Source: Fundidesulfovibrio agrisoli
GTDB taxonomy: Bacteria; Desulfobacterota; Desulfovibrionia; Desulfovibrionales; Desulfovibrionaceae
Length of the DNA stretch: 34,852 nucleotides
Direction of reading: 5' to 3'
NCBI RefSeq assembly: GCF_022808715.1
Contig: NZ_JAKZKX010000032.1
Coordinates: forward strand, 1-34,852
Positions 9,119 to 17,102 of this stretch are shown here, in pieces (the stretch's first letter is position 1; every line of letters starts with the position of its first letter). Below the pieces are notes generated by a model, which saw nothing but the letters and a program-made list of their open reading frames with translations, was not told the DNA's origin and did no database searches. The translations under genes and the position numbers were made by a program.

Positions 9119-10432
9119 GTGGCACTTCAAGGCGTGGAGAATCTGGCGCGTTTGCCGGAGCTTAAAAAGAAGATCTTCTGGACCTTCGCGCTTCTTGCCG
9201 TTTACCGCTTGGGTATCCATGTCCCGGTTCCGGGCGTGGATCCCCTCGCGTTGGCGGATTTCTTCGACAGCTCCAAGAACACCCTTCTTGGTCTGTTCGA
9301 CATGTTTTCCGGCGGCGGCCTGAACAAGCTCTCCATCTTCACCCTGGGCATCATGCCCTACATATCCGCCTCCATCGTGATGCAGCTGCTGACCGTGGTC
9401 AGCCCCGAACTGGGCCGGCTGCAGAAGGAGGAGGGGGCCCAAGGCCGCAAAAAGATCACCCAGTACACCCGCTACGGCACGGTGCTGATCACCCTGATCC
9501 AGGGCTTCGGCATCGCGGTCGGGCTTGAGAACATGACGAGCCCCACCGGCGCTCCGCTCGTGCTCCATGCCGGACTCGGCTTCAAGTTCATGACCGTCAT
9601 GACCTTGACCGCCGGCACCGTCTTCCTGATGTGGCTGGGCGAGCAGATCACCGAGAAGGGCATCGGCAACGGCATCTCCCTGATCATCTTCGCGGGTATC
9701 GTGGCCGGGCTTCCGCGCGCGCTCATCAATACCTTCAAGCTGGTCGGCCAGGGCGAAATGAGCCTTCTGGTTCTGCTGCTGCTGGTTGCGGTCATGGCCG
9801 CCGTGCTCGTCGCCATCGTGTTCATGGAGCGCGGCCAGCGCCGCATTCCCATCCAATACGCGAAGCGTATGGTGGGCCGGAAGATGTACGGCGGACAGAC
9901 CACGCATCTGCCGCTGCGCATCAACACCGCCGGTGTTATTCCGCCCATTTTCGCGTCCTCGATCCTCCTGTTCCCCGCGACGATCGCCAACTTCTCCCAG
10001 GCTGAATGGGTGCAGATGATCGCGCAGTGGTTCAGCCCGAGTTCCATCATCTACAACGTCCTGTTCATCGGCATGATCATCTTCTTCTGCTATTTTTACA
10101 CGGCGATCATCTTTGATCCCAAGCAGATATCGGAGAACATCCGCAAGCAGGGCGGTTTCGTGCCCGGCATCAGGCCTGGCCAGAAGACCAAGGAGTACCT
10201 TGACAGGGTGCTGGCGCGCCTTACTTTGTGGGGCTCGCTGTACATCTCCTCGGTTTGTGTGCTGCCCATGTTCCTGATTGCCCAGTTCAACGTCCCCTTC
10301 TATTTCGGCGGCACGAGCATCCTGATCGTCGTGGGCGTCGCAATGGACTTCATGAGCCAGATCGAGTCCTACATGATCAGCAGGCAGTACGAAGGCCTGC
10401 TGGCCAAGGGCCGCATCAAGGGCAGGGCGTAG
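9119..10432 (+). CDS. secY: Preprotein translocase subunit SecY
   Basis: The 437-residue inner-membrane protein has ten predicted helices and the SecY motifs YRLGIHVPVPGVDP, LGIMPYISASIVMQLL, LWLGEQITEKGIGNGISLIIF-type and the cytosolic loop GQTTHLPLRINTAGVIPPIFA. It forms the protein-conducting channel with SecE and SecG. The start codon is GTG, one base after rplO. map follows after one base on a TTG, so the two are tightly coupled. Confidence 0.98.
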   Translation: MALQGVENLARLPELKKKIFWTFALLAVYRLGIHVPVPGVDPLALADFFDSSKNTLLGLFDMFSGGGLNKLSIFTLGIMPYISASIVMQLLTVVSPELGRLQKEEGAQGRKKITQYTRYGTVLITLIQGFGIAVGLENMTSPTGAPLVLHAGLGFKFMTVMTLTAGTVFLMWLGEQITEKGIGNGISLIIFAGIVAGLPRALINTFKLVGQGEMSLLVLLLLVAVMAAVLVAIVFMERGQRRIPIQYAKRMVGRKMYGGQTTHLPLRINTAGVIPPIFASSILLFPATIANFSQAEWVQMIAQWFSPSSIIYNVLFIGMIIFFCYFYTAIIFDPKQISENIRKQGGFVPGIRPGQKTKEYLDRVLARLTLWGSLYISSVCVLPMFLIAQFNVPFYFGGTSILIVVGVAMDFMSQIESYMISRQYEGLLAKGRIKGRA

Positions 10433-10433
10433 G

Positions 10434-11207
10434 TTGAAGAAATATCGCGGCATCTTCGTCAAGAACGATGCCGAAATCGAGATCATGCGCAAGGCCGGCG
10501 GCATCGTCGCCGAGATCCTTGACGAGTTGGAAAAGGCTGTGCGCCCGGGGGTCAAAACCATGGCCTTCGAGAACCTGGCCTTGCAGATGTGCGAAGACTT
10601 CAAGGTCCGCCCGGCCTTCAAGGGCTACCTTGGCTACCCCTTCGCGCTCTGCTGTTCGGTGAACGAGGAAGTTGTGCACGGGTTCCCCTCCGAGCGCGAG
10701 CTCAAGGAGGGGGACATCGTGTCCTTCGATATGGGAGTCGTTTACAACGGCTTCTATGGCGACTCCGCAAGGACCATTCCTGTTGGAGAGGTCTCTCCTG
10801 ACGTGGCGCGGCTGCTGGATGTCACGGAGAAATCGCTCTATGCTGGTATCGAAATGGCCCGGGCGGAAGCCAACCTGTACGATATATCGCTGGCTGTTCA
10901 AAAATATGTTGAAAGCCAGGGGTACTTTGTTGTAAGACGGTTCGTTGGCCACGGGATTGGACGCAGTCTTCACGAGAAGCCTGAAGTTCCGAACTTCGTA
11001 CCCTCCGGGGCTGGAGTCGTGGCTCTTAAGCCAGGGATGACCCTGGCGATCGAGCCGATGGTCACGGTGGGCGGCCCCGAGGTGGAAATCCTCGCTGACA
11101 AGTGGACTGCGGTCACGAAGGACCGTTCCCTTGCCGCCCACTTCGAGCATACGGTTGTGATCACCAACGACGGACCCAAGATTCTGAGCCGACGCCCCGA
11201 GGCGTAG
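10434..11207 (+). CDS. map: Methionine aminopeptidase, type I
   Basis: The 257-residue enzyme removes the N-terminal methionine from nascent proteins. All five metal ligands are visible: the two aspartates of SFDMGVVYNGFYGDSAR, the histidine of GHGIGRSLHEKPEVPNF, the glutamate of LAIEPMV and the glutamate of AHFEHTVVI. The start is TTG, one base after secY. The middle of the gene (about 10800-11030) uses noticeably more A/T-ending codons than its ribosomal neighbours. This is either relaxed codon choice or a mildly different history. Confidence 0.97.
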   Translation: MKKYRGIFVKNDAEIEIMRKAGGIVAEILDELEKAVRPGVKTMAFENLALQMCEDFKVRPAFKGYLGYPFALCCSVNEEVVHGFPSERELKEGDIVSFDMGVVYNGFYGDSARTIPVGEVSPDVARLLDVTEKSLYAGIEMARAEANLYDISLAVQKYVESQGYFVVRRFVGHGIGRSLHEKPEVPNFVPSGAGVVALKPGMTLAIEPMVTVGGPEVEILADKWTAVTKDRSLAAHFEHTVVITNDGPKILSRRPEA

Positions 11208-11234
11208 GCCATACCCATTTGTGGGAGAGATCAA

Positions 11235-11348
11235 ATGAAAGTTCGGCCCTCGGTTAAGAAGCTTTGTCCGAAATGCAAGATCATCCGTCGCCACGGCGTC
11301 CTGAGGGTGGTCTGTGAAAATCCCCGGCACAAGCAGCGTCAGGGATAA
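11235..11348 (+). CDS. rpmJ: 50S ribosomal protein L36
   Basis: This 37-residue protein is too short for many gene finders. It reads [19 protein letters not shown] with a later [11 protein letters not shown], giving the three cysteines and one histidine of the zinc-binding (C+) L36 form. The ribosome binding site GGGAGA precedes the ATG. infA is absent from the usual slot between map and rpmJ. Confidence 0.96.
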   Translation: MKVRPSVKKLCPKCKIIRRHGVLRVVCENPRHKQRQG

Positions 11349-11363
11349 GTGAGGTAACGAAAC

Positions 11364-11735
11364 GTGGCACGTATTGCTGGAGTCGATCTGCCCAGGAACA
11401 AGCGCATGGATATCGCCCTGACCTACATTTACGGTGTCGGGCGCACCACCGCTCTGAAAGTTCTGGACGCCACCGGCGTGGACTGGACCAAGAAGTCCGA
11501 TGACCTCACTTCCGAGGAAGTCAACACGATCCGTAAGGAGCTCGAAGCCAACCACAAGGTTGAAGGCGACCTCCGTCGGGAAGTGACCGCCAACATTAAG
11601 CGGCTGATGGACATCGGCTGCTACAGGGGCCTGAGGCACCGCAAGGGCCTGCCCGTCCACGGCCAGCGCACTCACACCAACGCCCGCACCCGCAAGGGCC
11701 CGCGCCGCGCTGTGATGGCCAAGAAGAAGAAATAA
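11364..11735 (+). CDS. rpsM: 30S ribosomal protein S13
   Basis: The 123-residue product begins [25 protein letters not shown] and ends with the basic tail [24 protein letters not shown], which contacts P-site tRNA. It has the standard length and a GTG start. 15 bases separate it from rpmJ, so it belongs to the same transcript as the alpha section. Confidence 0.98.
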   Translation: MARIAGVDLPRNKRMDIALTYIYGVGRTTALKVLDATGVDWTKKSDDLTSEEVNTIRKELEANHKVEGDLRREVTANIKRLMDIGCYRGLRHRKGLPVHGQRTHTNARTRKGPRRAVMAKKKK

Positions 11736-11771
11736 CCGCCTCGCGCGTTATTTACCCATAGAGGATTCACC

Positions 11772-12161
11772 ATGGCTGCTAGACCGCGCCGTACCGGCAA
11801 GAAAGAAAAGAAAAACATCCCGGTTGGTGTTGCCCACATTCAGGCGACCTTCAACAATACCATCATCACCTTCACGGACCCCAGGGGCAACGTGGTGAGC
11901 TGGGCCACCTCCGGCGGCGCCGGTTTCAAGGGCTCCCGCAAGTCCACCCCCTTCGCCGCGCAGGTCGCCGCCGAGACTGCCGCCCGCAAGGCGCAGGACA
12001 ACGGCATGCGCACCGTCGGCATTTTCGTGAAGGGCCCCGGCTCCGGCCGTGAGGCCGCCATGCGCGCCATCAACGCCGCTGGCTTCAAGGTGAGCTTCAT
12101 CCGTGACGTCACCCCCATCCCCCACAACGGTTGCCGTCCTCCGAAGCGGCGCCGGGTCTAG
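11772..12161 (+). CDS. rpsK: 30S ribosomal protein S11
   Basis: The 129-residue protein has the S11 core [21 protein letters not shown], then [17 protein letters not shown] and the C-terminal signature [18 protein letters not shown]11 lies on the platform near the E-site codon. The 36-base spacer after rpsM contains AGAGGA and no evident terminator. Confidence 0.98.
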   Translation: MAARPRRTGKKEKKNIPVGVAHIQATFNNTIITFTDPRGNVVSWATSGGAGFKGSRKSTPFAAQVAAETAARKAQDNGMRTVGIFVKGPGSGREAAMRAINAAGFKVSFIRDVTPIPHNGCRPPKRRRV

Positions 12162-12179
12162 TTCAGGAGGAACATCACA

Positions 12180-12806
12180 GTGGCTCGCTATACCGGACCC
12201 AAGTGCCGTCTCTGCCGCCGCGAAGGCGCCAAGCTGTTTCTGAAGGGTGATCGCTGCTTCACGGACAAGTGCGCTTACGAGCGCCGTCCCTACGCGCCTG
12301 GCCAGCACGGCCGCATCCGCAAGAAGATGAGCGACTACGCCGTTCAGCTTCGTGAAAAGCAGAAGGCTCGCCGCGTTTACGGCATTCTCGAAGAGCAGTT
12401 CCGCAGCTACTTCGCCGAGGCTGACCGCCAGAAGGGCGTCACCGGCGCCAACCTGCTCATCAACCTGGAGCGCCGACTGGACAACGTTGTCTATCGCATG
12501 GGCTTCGCCAACTCCCGCGACCAGGCCCGCCAGCTCGTTCGGCACGGCCTGTTCGTGCTCAACGGCCGCCGCGTCAACATCCCCTCCATCCAGGTGAAGG
12601 TGGGCGACGTGGTTGAAGTCCGCGAGAAAAACCGTCAGTCCCCCATCATCCTGGAGGCCCAGCAGGTTATCGCCCGCCGTGGCACCCCCACCTGGGTTGA
12701 GGTTGACGGCGCGGCCTTCAAGGGCAAGGTCAACGCCCTGCCCAGCCGCGAAGACATCCAGCTGGCAGTGAACGAGCAGCTCATCGTCGAACTGTACTCC
12801 AAGTAA
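12180..12806 (+). CDS. rpsD: 30S ribosomal protein S4, zinc-binding form
   Basis: The 208-residue protein starts on GTG after TCAGGAGG. Residues 9, 12, 26 and 31 are cysteines, making the zinc-binding (C+) S4 form. The S4 RNA-binding domain follows at about residues 95-160 ([35 protein letters not shown]). S4 nucleates 30S assembly and in some bacteria represses the alpha operon. Confidence 0.98.
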   Translation: MARYTGPKCRLCRREGAKLFLKGDRCFTDKCAYERRPYAPGQHGRIRKKMSDYAVQLREKQKARRVYGILEEQFRSYFAEADRQKGVTGANLLINLERRLDNVVYRMGFANSRDQARQLVRHGLFVLNGRRVNIPSIQVKVGDVVEVREKNRQSPIILEAQQVIARRGTPTWVEVDGAAFKGKVNALPSREDIQLAVNEQLIVELYSK

Positions 12807-12815
12807 GAGGATACA

Positions 12816-13859
12816 ATGCTCATTCGTACAGGCGACAGGCTCATCAACACGCGCAACTGGTCCGAGTTGGTCCGTCCCGAGAAACTTGTCCGGGACCCCA
12901 AGTCCACCTCGACTTTCGGCAGGTTCACCTGTGAACCCCTGGAGCGCGGATTCGGCACCACGCTGGGCAACGCCCTGCGCCGTGTGCTGCTTTCCTCCCT
13001 TCAGGGCGCGGCCATCGTGTCCGTGAGCATCGAAGGCGTACAGCACGAGTTCACGACCATCCCTGGCGTCATCGAGGATGTCACCGACGTCATCCTCAAC
13101 CTCAAGCTTGTCCGCCTCGCCATGACCACGGACGATCCCCAGCGGCTCGTCCTGTCCGTGAACAAGCAGGGGGCCGTCACCGCCGGGGATATCACCACGA
13201 ACCAGAACGTGACCGTGCTCGACCCCACGCAGCACATCTGCACCCTCTCCGACTCCCGTCAGCTGACCATGGAGTTCGAGGTGCGCATGGGCAAGGGCTA
13301 CGTTCCGGCCGACATGCACGAGAACCTGGGCCAGGAAATCGGGCTGATCACCATGGACTCCAGCTTCACCCCGGTGAAGAAGGTCTCCTACACGGTGGAC
13401 CAGGCTCGCGTGGGCCAGATGACCAACTACGACAAACTCATCCTCGACGTCTGGACCGACGGTTCAGTCACGCCTGAGGACGCCATCGCCTACAGCGCCA
13501 AGATCCTCAAGGATCAGCTCACGGTCTTCATCAACTTCGACGAGAAGGAATCCGAGACCGAGGGCACGCGCGGCGGCGACGACATGGACCTGAACCCGAA
13601 CCTGTTCAAGTCGATCGACGAACTGGAGCTGTCCGTCCGTGCGACCAACTGCCTCAAGAGCGCCAACATCACCCTCGTTGGCGAGCTGATGCAGAAGTCC
13701 GAACACGAGATGCTCAAGACCAAGAACTTCGGCAAGAAATCCCTCGAGGAGATCCGCCGCGTTCTGGAGGAGCTGGGCCTCGATTTCGGCATGCGCATCG
13801 AGAACTTCGAACAGAAATACCAGGAATGGCTGAAGAGGAAGCAGACCAATGAGGCATAA
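12816..13859 (+). CDS. rpoA: DNA-directed RNA polymerase alpha subunit
   Basis: The 347-residue subunit has the N-terminal dimerisation domain with [22 protein letters not shown] (about residues 36-57). After an acidic linker comes the C-terminal domain with [16 protein letters not shown], holding the arginine and asparagine that contact UP elements and activators, and then [11 protein letters not shown]. The last 11 bases overlap the start of rplQ, an unusually long overlap that should tie their translation together. Confidence 0.98.
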   Translation: MLIRTGDRLINTRNWSELVRPEKLVRDPKSTSTFGRFTCEPLERGFGTTLGNALRRVLLSSLQGAAIVSVSIEGVQHEFTTIPGVIEDVTDVILNLKLVRLAMTTDDPQRLVLSVNKQGAVTAGDITTNQNVTVLDPTQHICTLSDSRQLTMEFEVRMGKGYVPADMHENLGQEIGLITMDSSFTPVKKVSYTVDQARVGQMTNYDKLILDVWTDGSVTPEDAIAYSAKILKDQLTVFINFDEKESETEGTRGGDDMDLNPNLFKSIDELELSVRATNCLKSANITLVGELMQKSEHEMLKTKNFGKKSLEEIRRVLEELGLDFGMRIENFEQKYQEWLKRKQTNEA

Positions 13860-14250
13860 TAAAGCTGGAGTCAAACTCGGTAGGACCAGTTCCCACCGCA
13901 AGGCCATGTTCCGCAATATGGTCCGGTCTCTTCTGACCTACGGCCGCATCAAGACCACCGAAACCAAGGCCATGGAACTGCGCAAGGACGCCGACAAGCT
14001 GATCACCCTTGGTCTGCGCGACGACGTTCATTCCCGCCGCCTGGCCTACAAGGTGCTGGAAAACCATCAGTTGGTGAAGAAGCTCTTCGACGAGATCGCC
14101 CCTCGTTTCAAGGGCATCGGCGGCGGCTACACCCGGGTCTACAAGCTCGGCCTGCCCCGCGTCGGCGACTGCGCCCCCATGGCTGTCATCGAGCTGACCC
14201 AGCTCGAGACCGCCGAGGCCGCCCCCGCCGAGAGCGCTGCCAACGCCTAG
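13849..14250 (+). CDS. rplQ: 50S ribosomal protein L17
   Basis: The 133-residue product begins [25 protein letters not shown] and has the typical L17 helical core [14 protein letters not shown], then an alanine/glutamate-rich tail. L17 sits near the exit tunnel. It starts inside rpoA (11-base overlap) and ends the supercluster. A strong terminator follows 26 bases after the stop. Confidence 0.98.
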   Translation: MRHNKAGVKLGRTSSHRKAMFRNMVRSLLTYGRIKTTETKAMELRKDADKLITLGLRDDVHSRRLAYKVLENHQLVKKLFDEIAPRFKGIGGGYTRVYKLGLPRVGDCAPMAVIELTQLETAEAAPAESAANA

Positions 14251-14276
14251 TTCCCACGCATCGGATAGTCTACCTG

Positions 14277-14307
14277 ACGGAGCGGCAATTGCCGCTCCGT
14301 TTTTTTT
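14277..14307 (+). terminator. Intrinsic terminator of the ribosomal supercluster
   Basis: A perfect 10-bp stem (ACGGAGCGGC / GCCGCTCCGT) with an AATT loop runs directly into eight T residues. It lies just after rplQ and is the only clear intrinsic terminator seen between tuf and the LysR gene. Confidence 0.95.
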
Positions 14308-14317
14308 GTGCTAGTCC

Positions 14318-14332
14318 ATAGAGAAAGTCTAT
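14318..14332 (+). promoter_or_regulatory. Candidate LysR box upstream of the selenium LysR gene
   Basis: The 15-base element ATAGA-gaaag-TCTAT is a perfect dyad of T-N11-A form, the shape bound by LysR-type regulators. It ends 16 bases before the LysR start and 11 bases after the terminator. It is therefore well placed for autoregulation of the LysR-selD pair. No convincing -35/-10 pair is visible beside it. Confidence 0.45.
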
Positions 14333-14348
14333 CATAAGGATTTTCGTC

Positions 14349-15251
14349 ATGGATATCCGCCGTCTTGAAGCTTTCCGCAAGGTGTATGAACTGGGCAGCT
14401 TTTCCAAGGCCGGGCAGGAGCTGTTCCTCTCGCAACCAACCATCAGCGCGCACGTGCTCTCGCTTGAGCAGGAGCTCTCCACCCAACTGTTTGACCGCCT
14501 TGGCCGGACCATCCTCCCGACCCAGGCCGGAGAAATCCTCTACCGGCACTCCCTGGAGGTTTTCGCAGCGCTCGAGAATGCGAAGGCGGAGATCAGTCTG
14601 CTGCAGAAGAAGATCGCCGGCGAGATTCTCGTGGGTGGCAGCACGATCCCTGCGACCTACATCCTGCCGAAATATCTCGCTGAATTCACTCGCCGCTACC
14701 CTGATGTGCGTGTGCGCCTCACCGTAGGCGACTCCCAGGAGATCATCGGCAAGGTCTCCTCCGGCGAGCTGTCCCTTGGTGTTGTCGGCTCGTCCAACAA
14801 CGACCCGGACCTGCTGTTCACCCCCCTCATCGAGGACACGCTGCTCATCGCGGTTTCCCCGAACCTCCCGGGGATCATGGAGCATTTCTCCGACGGGACG
14901 GTCCGCCTGCATCCCGACGAGCTGAGGAACTGGCCCTGGGTCCTGCGTGAACTCGGCTCCGGCACGCGCAAGGCCTTCGATCAGTCTCTGGCCAACCTGG
15001 GAATAGACATCCGCGGCCTGGACGCCTCCATCGAGGCCCGCACGCAGGAATCCGTGGTGCAATGCGCCTACTACGGCCTTGGGCTGTGCGTGACCTCACG
15101 TTTCGCAGTGCAGAGCTTCATAGACCGCGGCGACCTCTTGCCCGTGGTTGTGGAGGGCATGTCCATGCAGCGCAGCTTCTCCATCGTGCAGAACGCAAAG
15201 CGGTATGTGTTCCCGGCCATGCGCTACTTCCTCGATTTCCTGAGCAAATAG
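14349..15251 (+). CDS. LysR-family regulator, probably selenium-metabolism associated
   Basis: The 300-residue protein has an N-terminal winged helix (residues 1-60: LEAFRKVYELGSFSKAGQEL, then LSQPTISAHVLSLEQELS, LFDR, PTQAG). A CysB-type periplasmic-binding-like effector domain follows from about residue 90 (GEILVGGSTIPATYILP, GDSQEIIGKVSSGELSLGVVG). Its stop lies 12 bases before the selD start and shares bases with the selD ribosome binding site, so the two are cotranscribed. A LysR subgroup is known to be associated with selenium metabolism. Membership is inferred from this linkage plus the sequence style, and the ligand is unknown. Confidence 0.88.
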   Translation: MDIRRLEAFRKVYELGSFSKAGQELFLSQPTISAHVLSLEQELSTQLFDRLGRTILPTQAGEILYRHSLEVFAALENAKAEISLLQKKIAGEILVGGSTIPATYILPKYLAEFTRRYPDVRVRLTVGDSQEIIGKVSSGELSLGVVGSSNNDPDLLFTPLIEDTLLIAVSPNLPGIMEHFSDGTVRLHPDELRNWPWVLRELGSGTRKAFDQSLANLGIDIRGLDASIEARTQESVVQCAYYGLGLCVTSRFAVQSFIDRGDLLPVVVEGMSMQRSFSIVQNAKRYVFPAMRYFLDFLSK

Positions 15252-15263
15252 GAGCCGACCACG

Positions 15264-16325
15264 ATGATGCCTTCCATGCCCCAGCCCGTACGTCTTGTGG
15301 ATGGGGTTCGCGCGGCCGGTTGAGCCGCCAAGCTACCTCCAGGGGTCCTGGAGGACGTATTGGCCGGACTTTCCGGCCCCCAAGACCCTCGGATGCTCAC
15401 CGGTGCCGGAGACAACGAGGACGCCGCCGTATTGCGCTTTCCGCCGGGCAAATGCCTGATCCAGACCTTGGATTTCTTCACGCCAGTGGTCAACGATCCC
15501 TTCCGTTTCGGCCAGATCGCGGCGGCCAACTCCCTTTCCGACGTGTACGCCATGGGCGGCGAGCCCTATTCGGTCATGAACATCGTCTGCTTCCCGGCCA
15601 ACTGTATGGACCTGGGCATCCTCAAGGAGATCCTGCGCGGAGGCCTCTCCAAGATCCGGGAGTCGGGCGCTGTGCTGGCCGGTGGGCACAGCGTGGACGA
15701 CAAGGAGGTCAAGTACGGCCTCTCTGTGAGCGGCATCGTCGACCCCGACGCCTTCGCTTCCAACCGTGGGCTCCGCCCGGGCGATGTGCTGGTGCTCACC
15801 AAGCCCGTCGGCACCGGCATCCTGGCCACGGCCGTGAAGGCCAACATTCCGGGCTCCCAGGAGTACGAACAGCGGCTCTGGGAGGTCGCCTCCCGCCTCA
15901 ACGCCGTCCCCGGCGAAGTGATCCGTCGCTTCGGGCTCAAGGCCGCCACCGACATCACCGGCTTCGGGCTGGGCGGGCACGCCCTTGAGATGTCCAAGGC
16001 TTCCGGCCTGGCGATCGAGTTGAAGGTGAGGGATATTCCCGTACTGGAGGCCGCCGTGGGTCTCGCGACCCAAGGGTTCGTCCCGGCCGGGAGCCACGCC
16101 AACAGGAAGCATTTCTCCTCCCTGGTTGAGCAGGGGGACGGTGTGGAGCAGGGGCACCTGGACATCGTGTTCGACGCGCAGACCTCCGGCGGGTTGCTGC
16201 TGGCCGTGCCGCCCGGACTGCTCGACGAGGTCCGCGCGGCGCTCGCCGACGGCGGGGATCTTGCCGCCACGGTCGGTCGCGTGCTGGACCAACCCGCACC
16301 GGCAGGCCGTCTCCGGCTGATCTGA
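15264..16325 (+). CDS. selD: Selenide, water dikinase (selenophosphate synthetase), selenoprotein
   Basis: SelD makes selenophosphate from selenide and ATP for selenocysteine synthesis. The full frame is 353 residues if the TGA at 15321-15323 is read as selenocysteine. Residues 17-23 then read AAGUAAK, matching the family catalytic C/U-x-x-K motif (Sec20, Lys23), and PPGVLEDVLAGLSG continues the family N-terminus. AGGAG at 15250-15254 lies 9 bases before the ATG at 15264. Stopping at the TGA would leave a product starting at TTG 15360 without the catalytic residue or a ribosome binding site. Later motifs include TGAGDNEDAAV, FFTPVVNDPFRFGQIAAANSLSD, LAGGHSVDDKE and TDITGFGLGGHALEMS. Confidence 0.95.
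15321..15354 (+). promoter_or_regulatory. Selenocysteine UGA codon and bacterial SECIS-like hairpin
   Basis: The in-frame TGA is followed 12 bases later by a perfect 8-bp stem (CCTCCAGG 15336-15343, CCTGGAGG 15347-15354) with GGT at the tip. If the top pairs open, the apical loop shows GGTC about 21-24 bases after the TGA. This is close to the distance of the GGUC loop in the E. coli fdhF SECIS, which SelB recognises. The hairpin lies inside the selD coding sequence, as bacterial SECIS elements do. Confidence 0.85.
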
Positions 16326-16436
16326 GCCGAAATGGACAGCCGCCCTGCTTCTGGACATCGACCCCAAAACATGAGATTTGAAAGAACCGCGCATCGTATG
16401 CCGGCCCAACTCCGCCATATCCAAGGAGGACCATAG

Positions 16437-16853
16437 ATGAAGCCTGAGGAGAAGATCGTATCCATGGAAAGTTACCGCAACAGCAAGGAGACCGAGGTGA
16501 CTTCGATCAATGATCTCAATGCCAAGACGTCGCAGGATATCAGCCGCATGGCCCTGCTTCTGGCGTTGTTGGCCGTTCTGCTGGCCGGCGTGCTCTTTTT
16601 CAAGGCGAACCAGAACATCAACGTCCTGGGTACCGACATCAAAGGCATCGCCACCAAGGTCGGCGCCATGGATGTCCGCATGGCCGAGCTTGAGAATCTG
16701 CCCGCCAAGTCCAAGCGCATGGTCATGGGCACCATGATCATGGAGATGGCCCAGAAGGCCTCCTACCTTTCCACCCAGTTGGACAATCCCGAGCAGGCCG
16801 CGAAGCTGCTGCAGGCCATGGAGCTGATGCAGCAGGCCAAGCCCGCCGAATAG
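16437..16853 (+). CDS. Small single-span membrane protein of unknown function
   Basis: This is a 138-residue protein with a strong ribosome binding site (AAGGAGGA, 16423-16430). A polar N-terminus of about 37 residues is followed by one hydrophobic helix (38-56, MALLLALLAVLLAGVLFF). A predominantly helical C-terminal part with LGTDIKGIATKVGAMDVRMAELE resembles a coiled coil and ends in a glutamine/alanine-rich tail. It probably anchors in the inner membrane with the helical part outside. It lies 111 bases after selD on the same strand and has its own terminator. I do not recognise the family, and no link to selenium is shown. Confidence 0.8.
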   Translation: MKPEEKIVSMESYRNSKETEVTSINDLNAKTSQDISRMALLLALLAVLLAGVLFFKANQNINVLGTDIKGIATKVGAMDVRMAELENLPAKSKRMVMGTMIMEMAQKASYLSTQLDNPEQAAKLLQAMELMQQAKPAE

Positions 16854-16879
16854 GCATAACGGTTTCTGTCGAGCACCGG

Positions 16880-16913
16880 AGCCCGGCGCCCCTCAGCGGA
16901 GCCGGGCTTTTTT
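16880..16913 (+). terminator. Intrinsic terminator after the small membrane protein gene
   Basis: An 8-bp GC-rich stem (AGCCCGGC 16880-16887 with GCCGGGCT 16901-16908) spans a 13-base loop and is followed by six T residues. The remaining spacer to the chemoreceptor (16914-17102) is AT-richer than its surroundings and probably holds that gene's promoter, but I could not assign convincing boxes. Confidence 0.9.
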
Positions 16914-17102
16914 ATGTGGCAATCGTTGTTTGCGCGGCATTGGGGATATGGGAATCTGCCGGGCGTAATTACACCCGTTGAGGGCGTTCGCCCAGGTCGC
17001 GGGAATAAGAACCTGGCAAGGGGGGATTTAATGTGATTTACAGCGGTTGCAATTTGTTATAAAAGTATCAAGCTCAAAATAAGTCGTACGAAAGGAGCTG
17101 TG

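Noticed and set aside
11748-13319. Long minus-strand open frame opposite rpsK, rpsD and rpoA
   Set aside because: Three well-identified genes occupy the plus strand and the antisense product is Gly/Ala/Asp/His-rich shadow sequence.
15360-16325. selD starting at TTG 15360, after the TGA
   Set aside because: No ribosome binding site there, the catalytic Cys/Sec-x-x-K motif would be lost, and the upstream frame with the TGA gives the full family length.
17010-17035. Possible sigma-54 promoter before the chemoreceptor (TGGCAAGGGGGGATTT)
   Set aside because: The -12 element lacks GC and the spacing is wrong; only the -24 part resembles the consensus.
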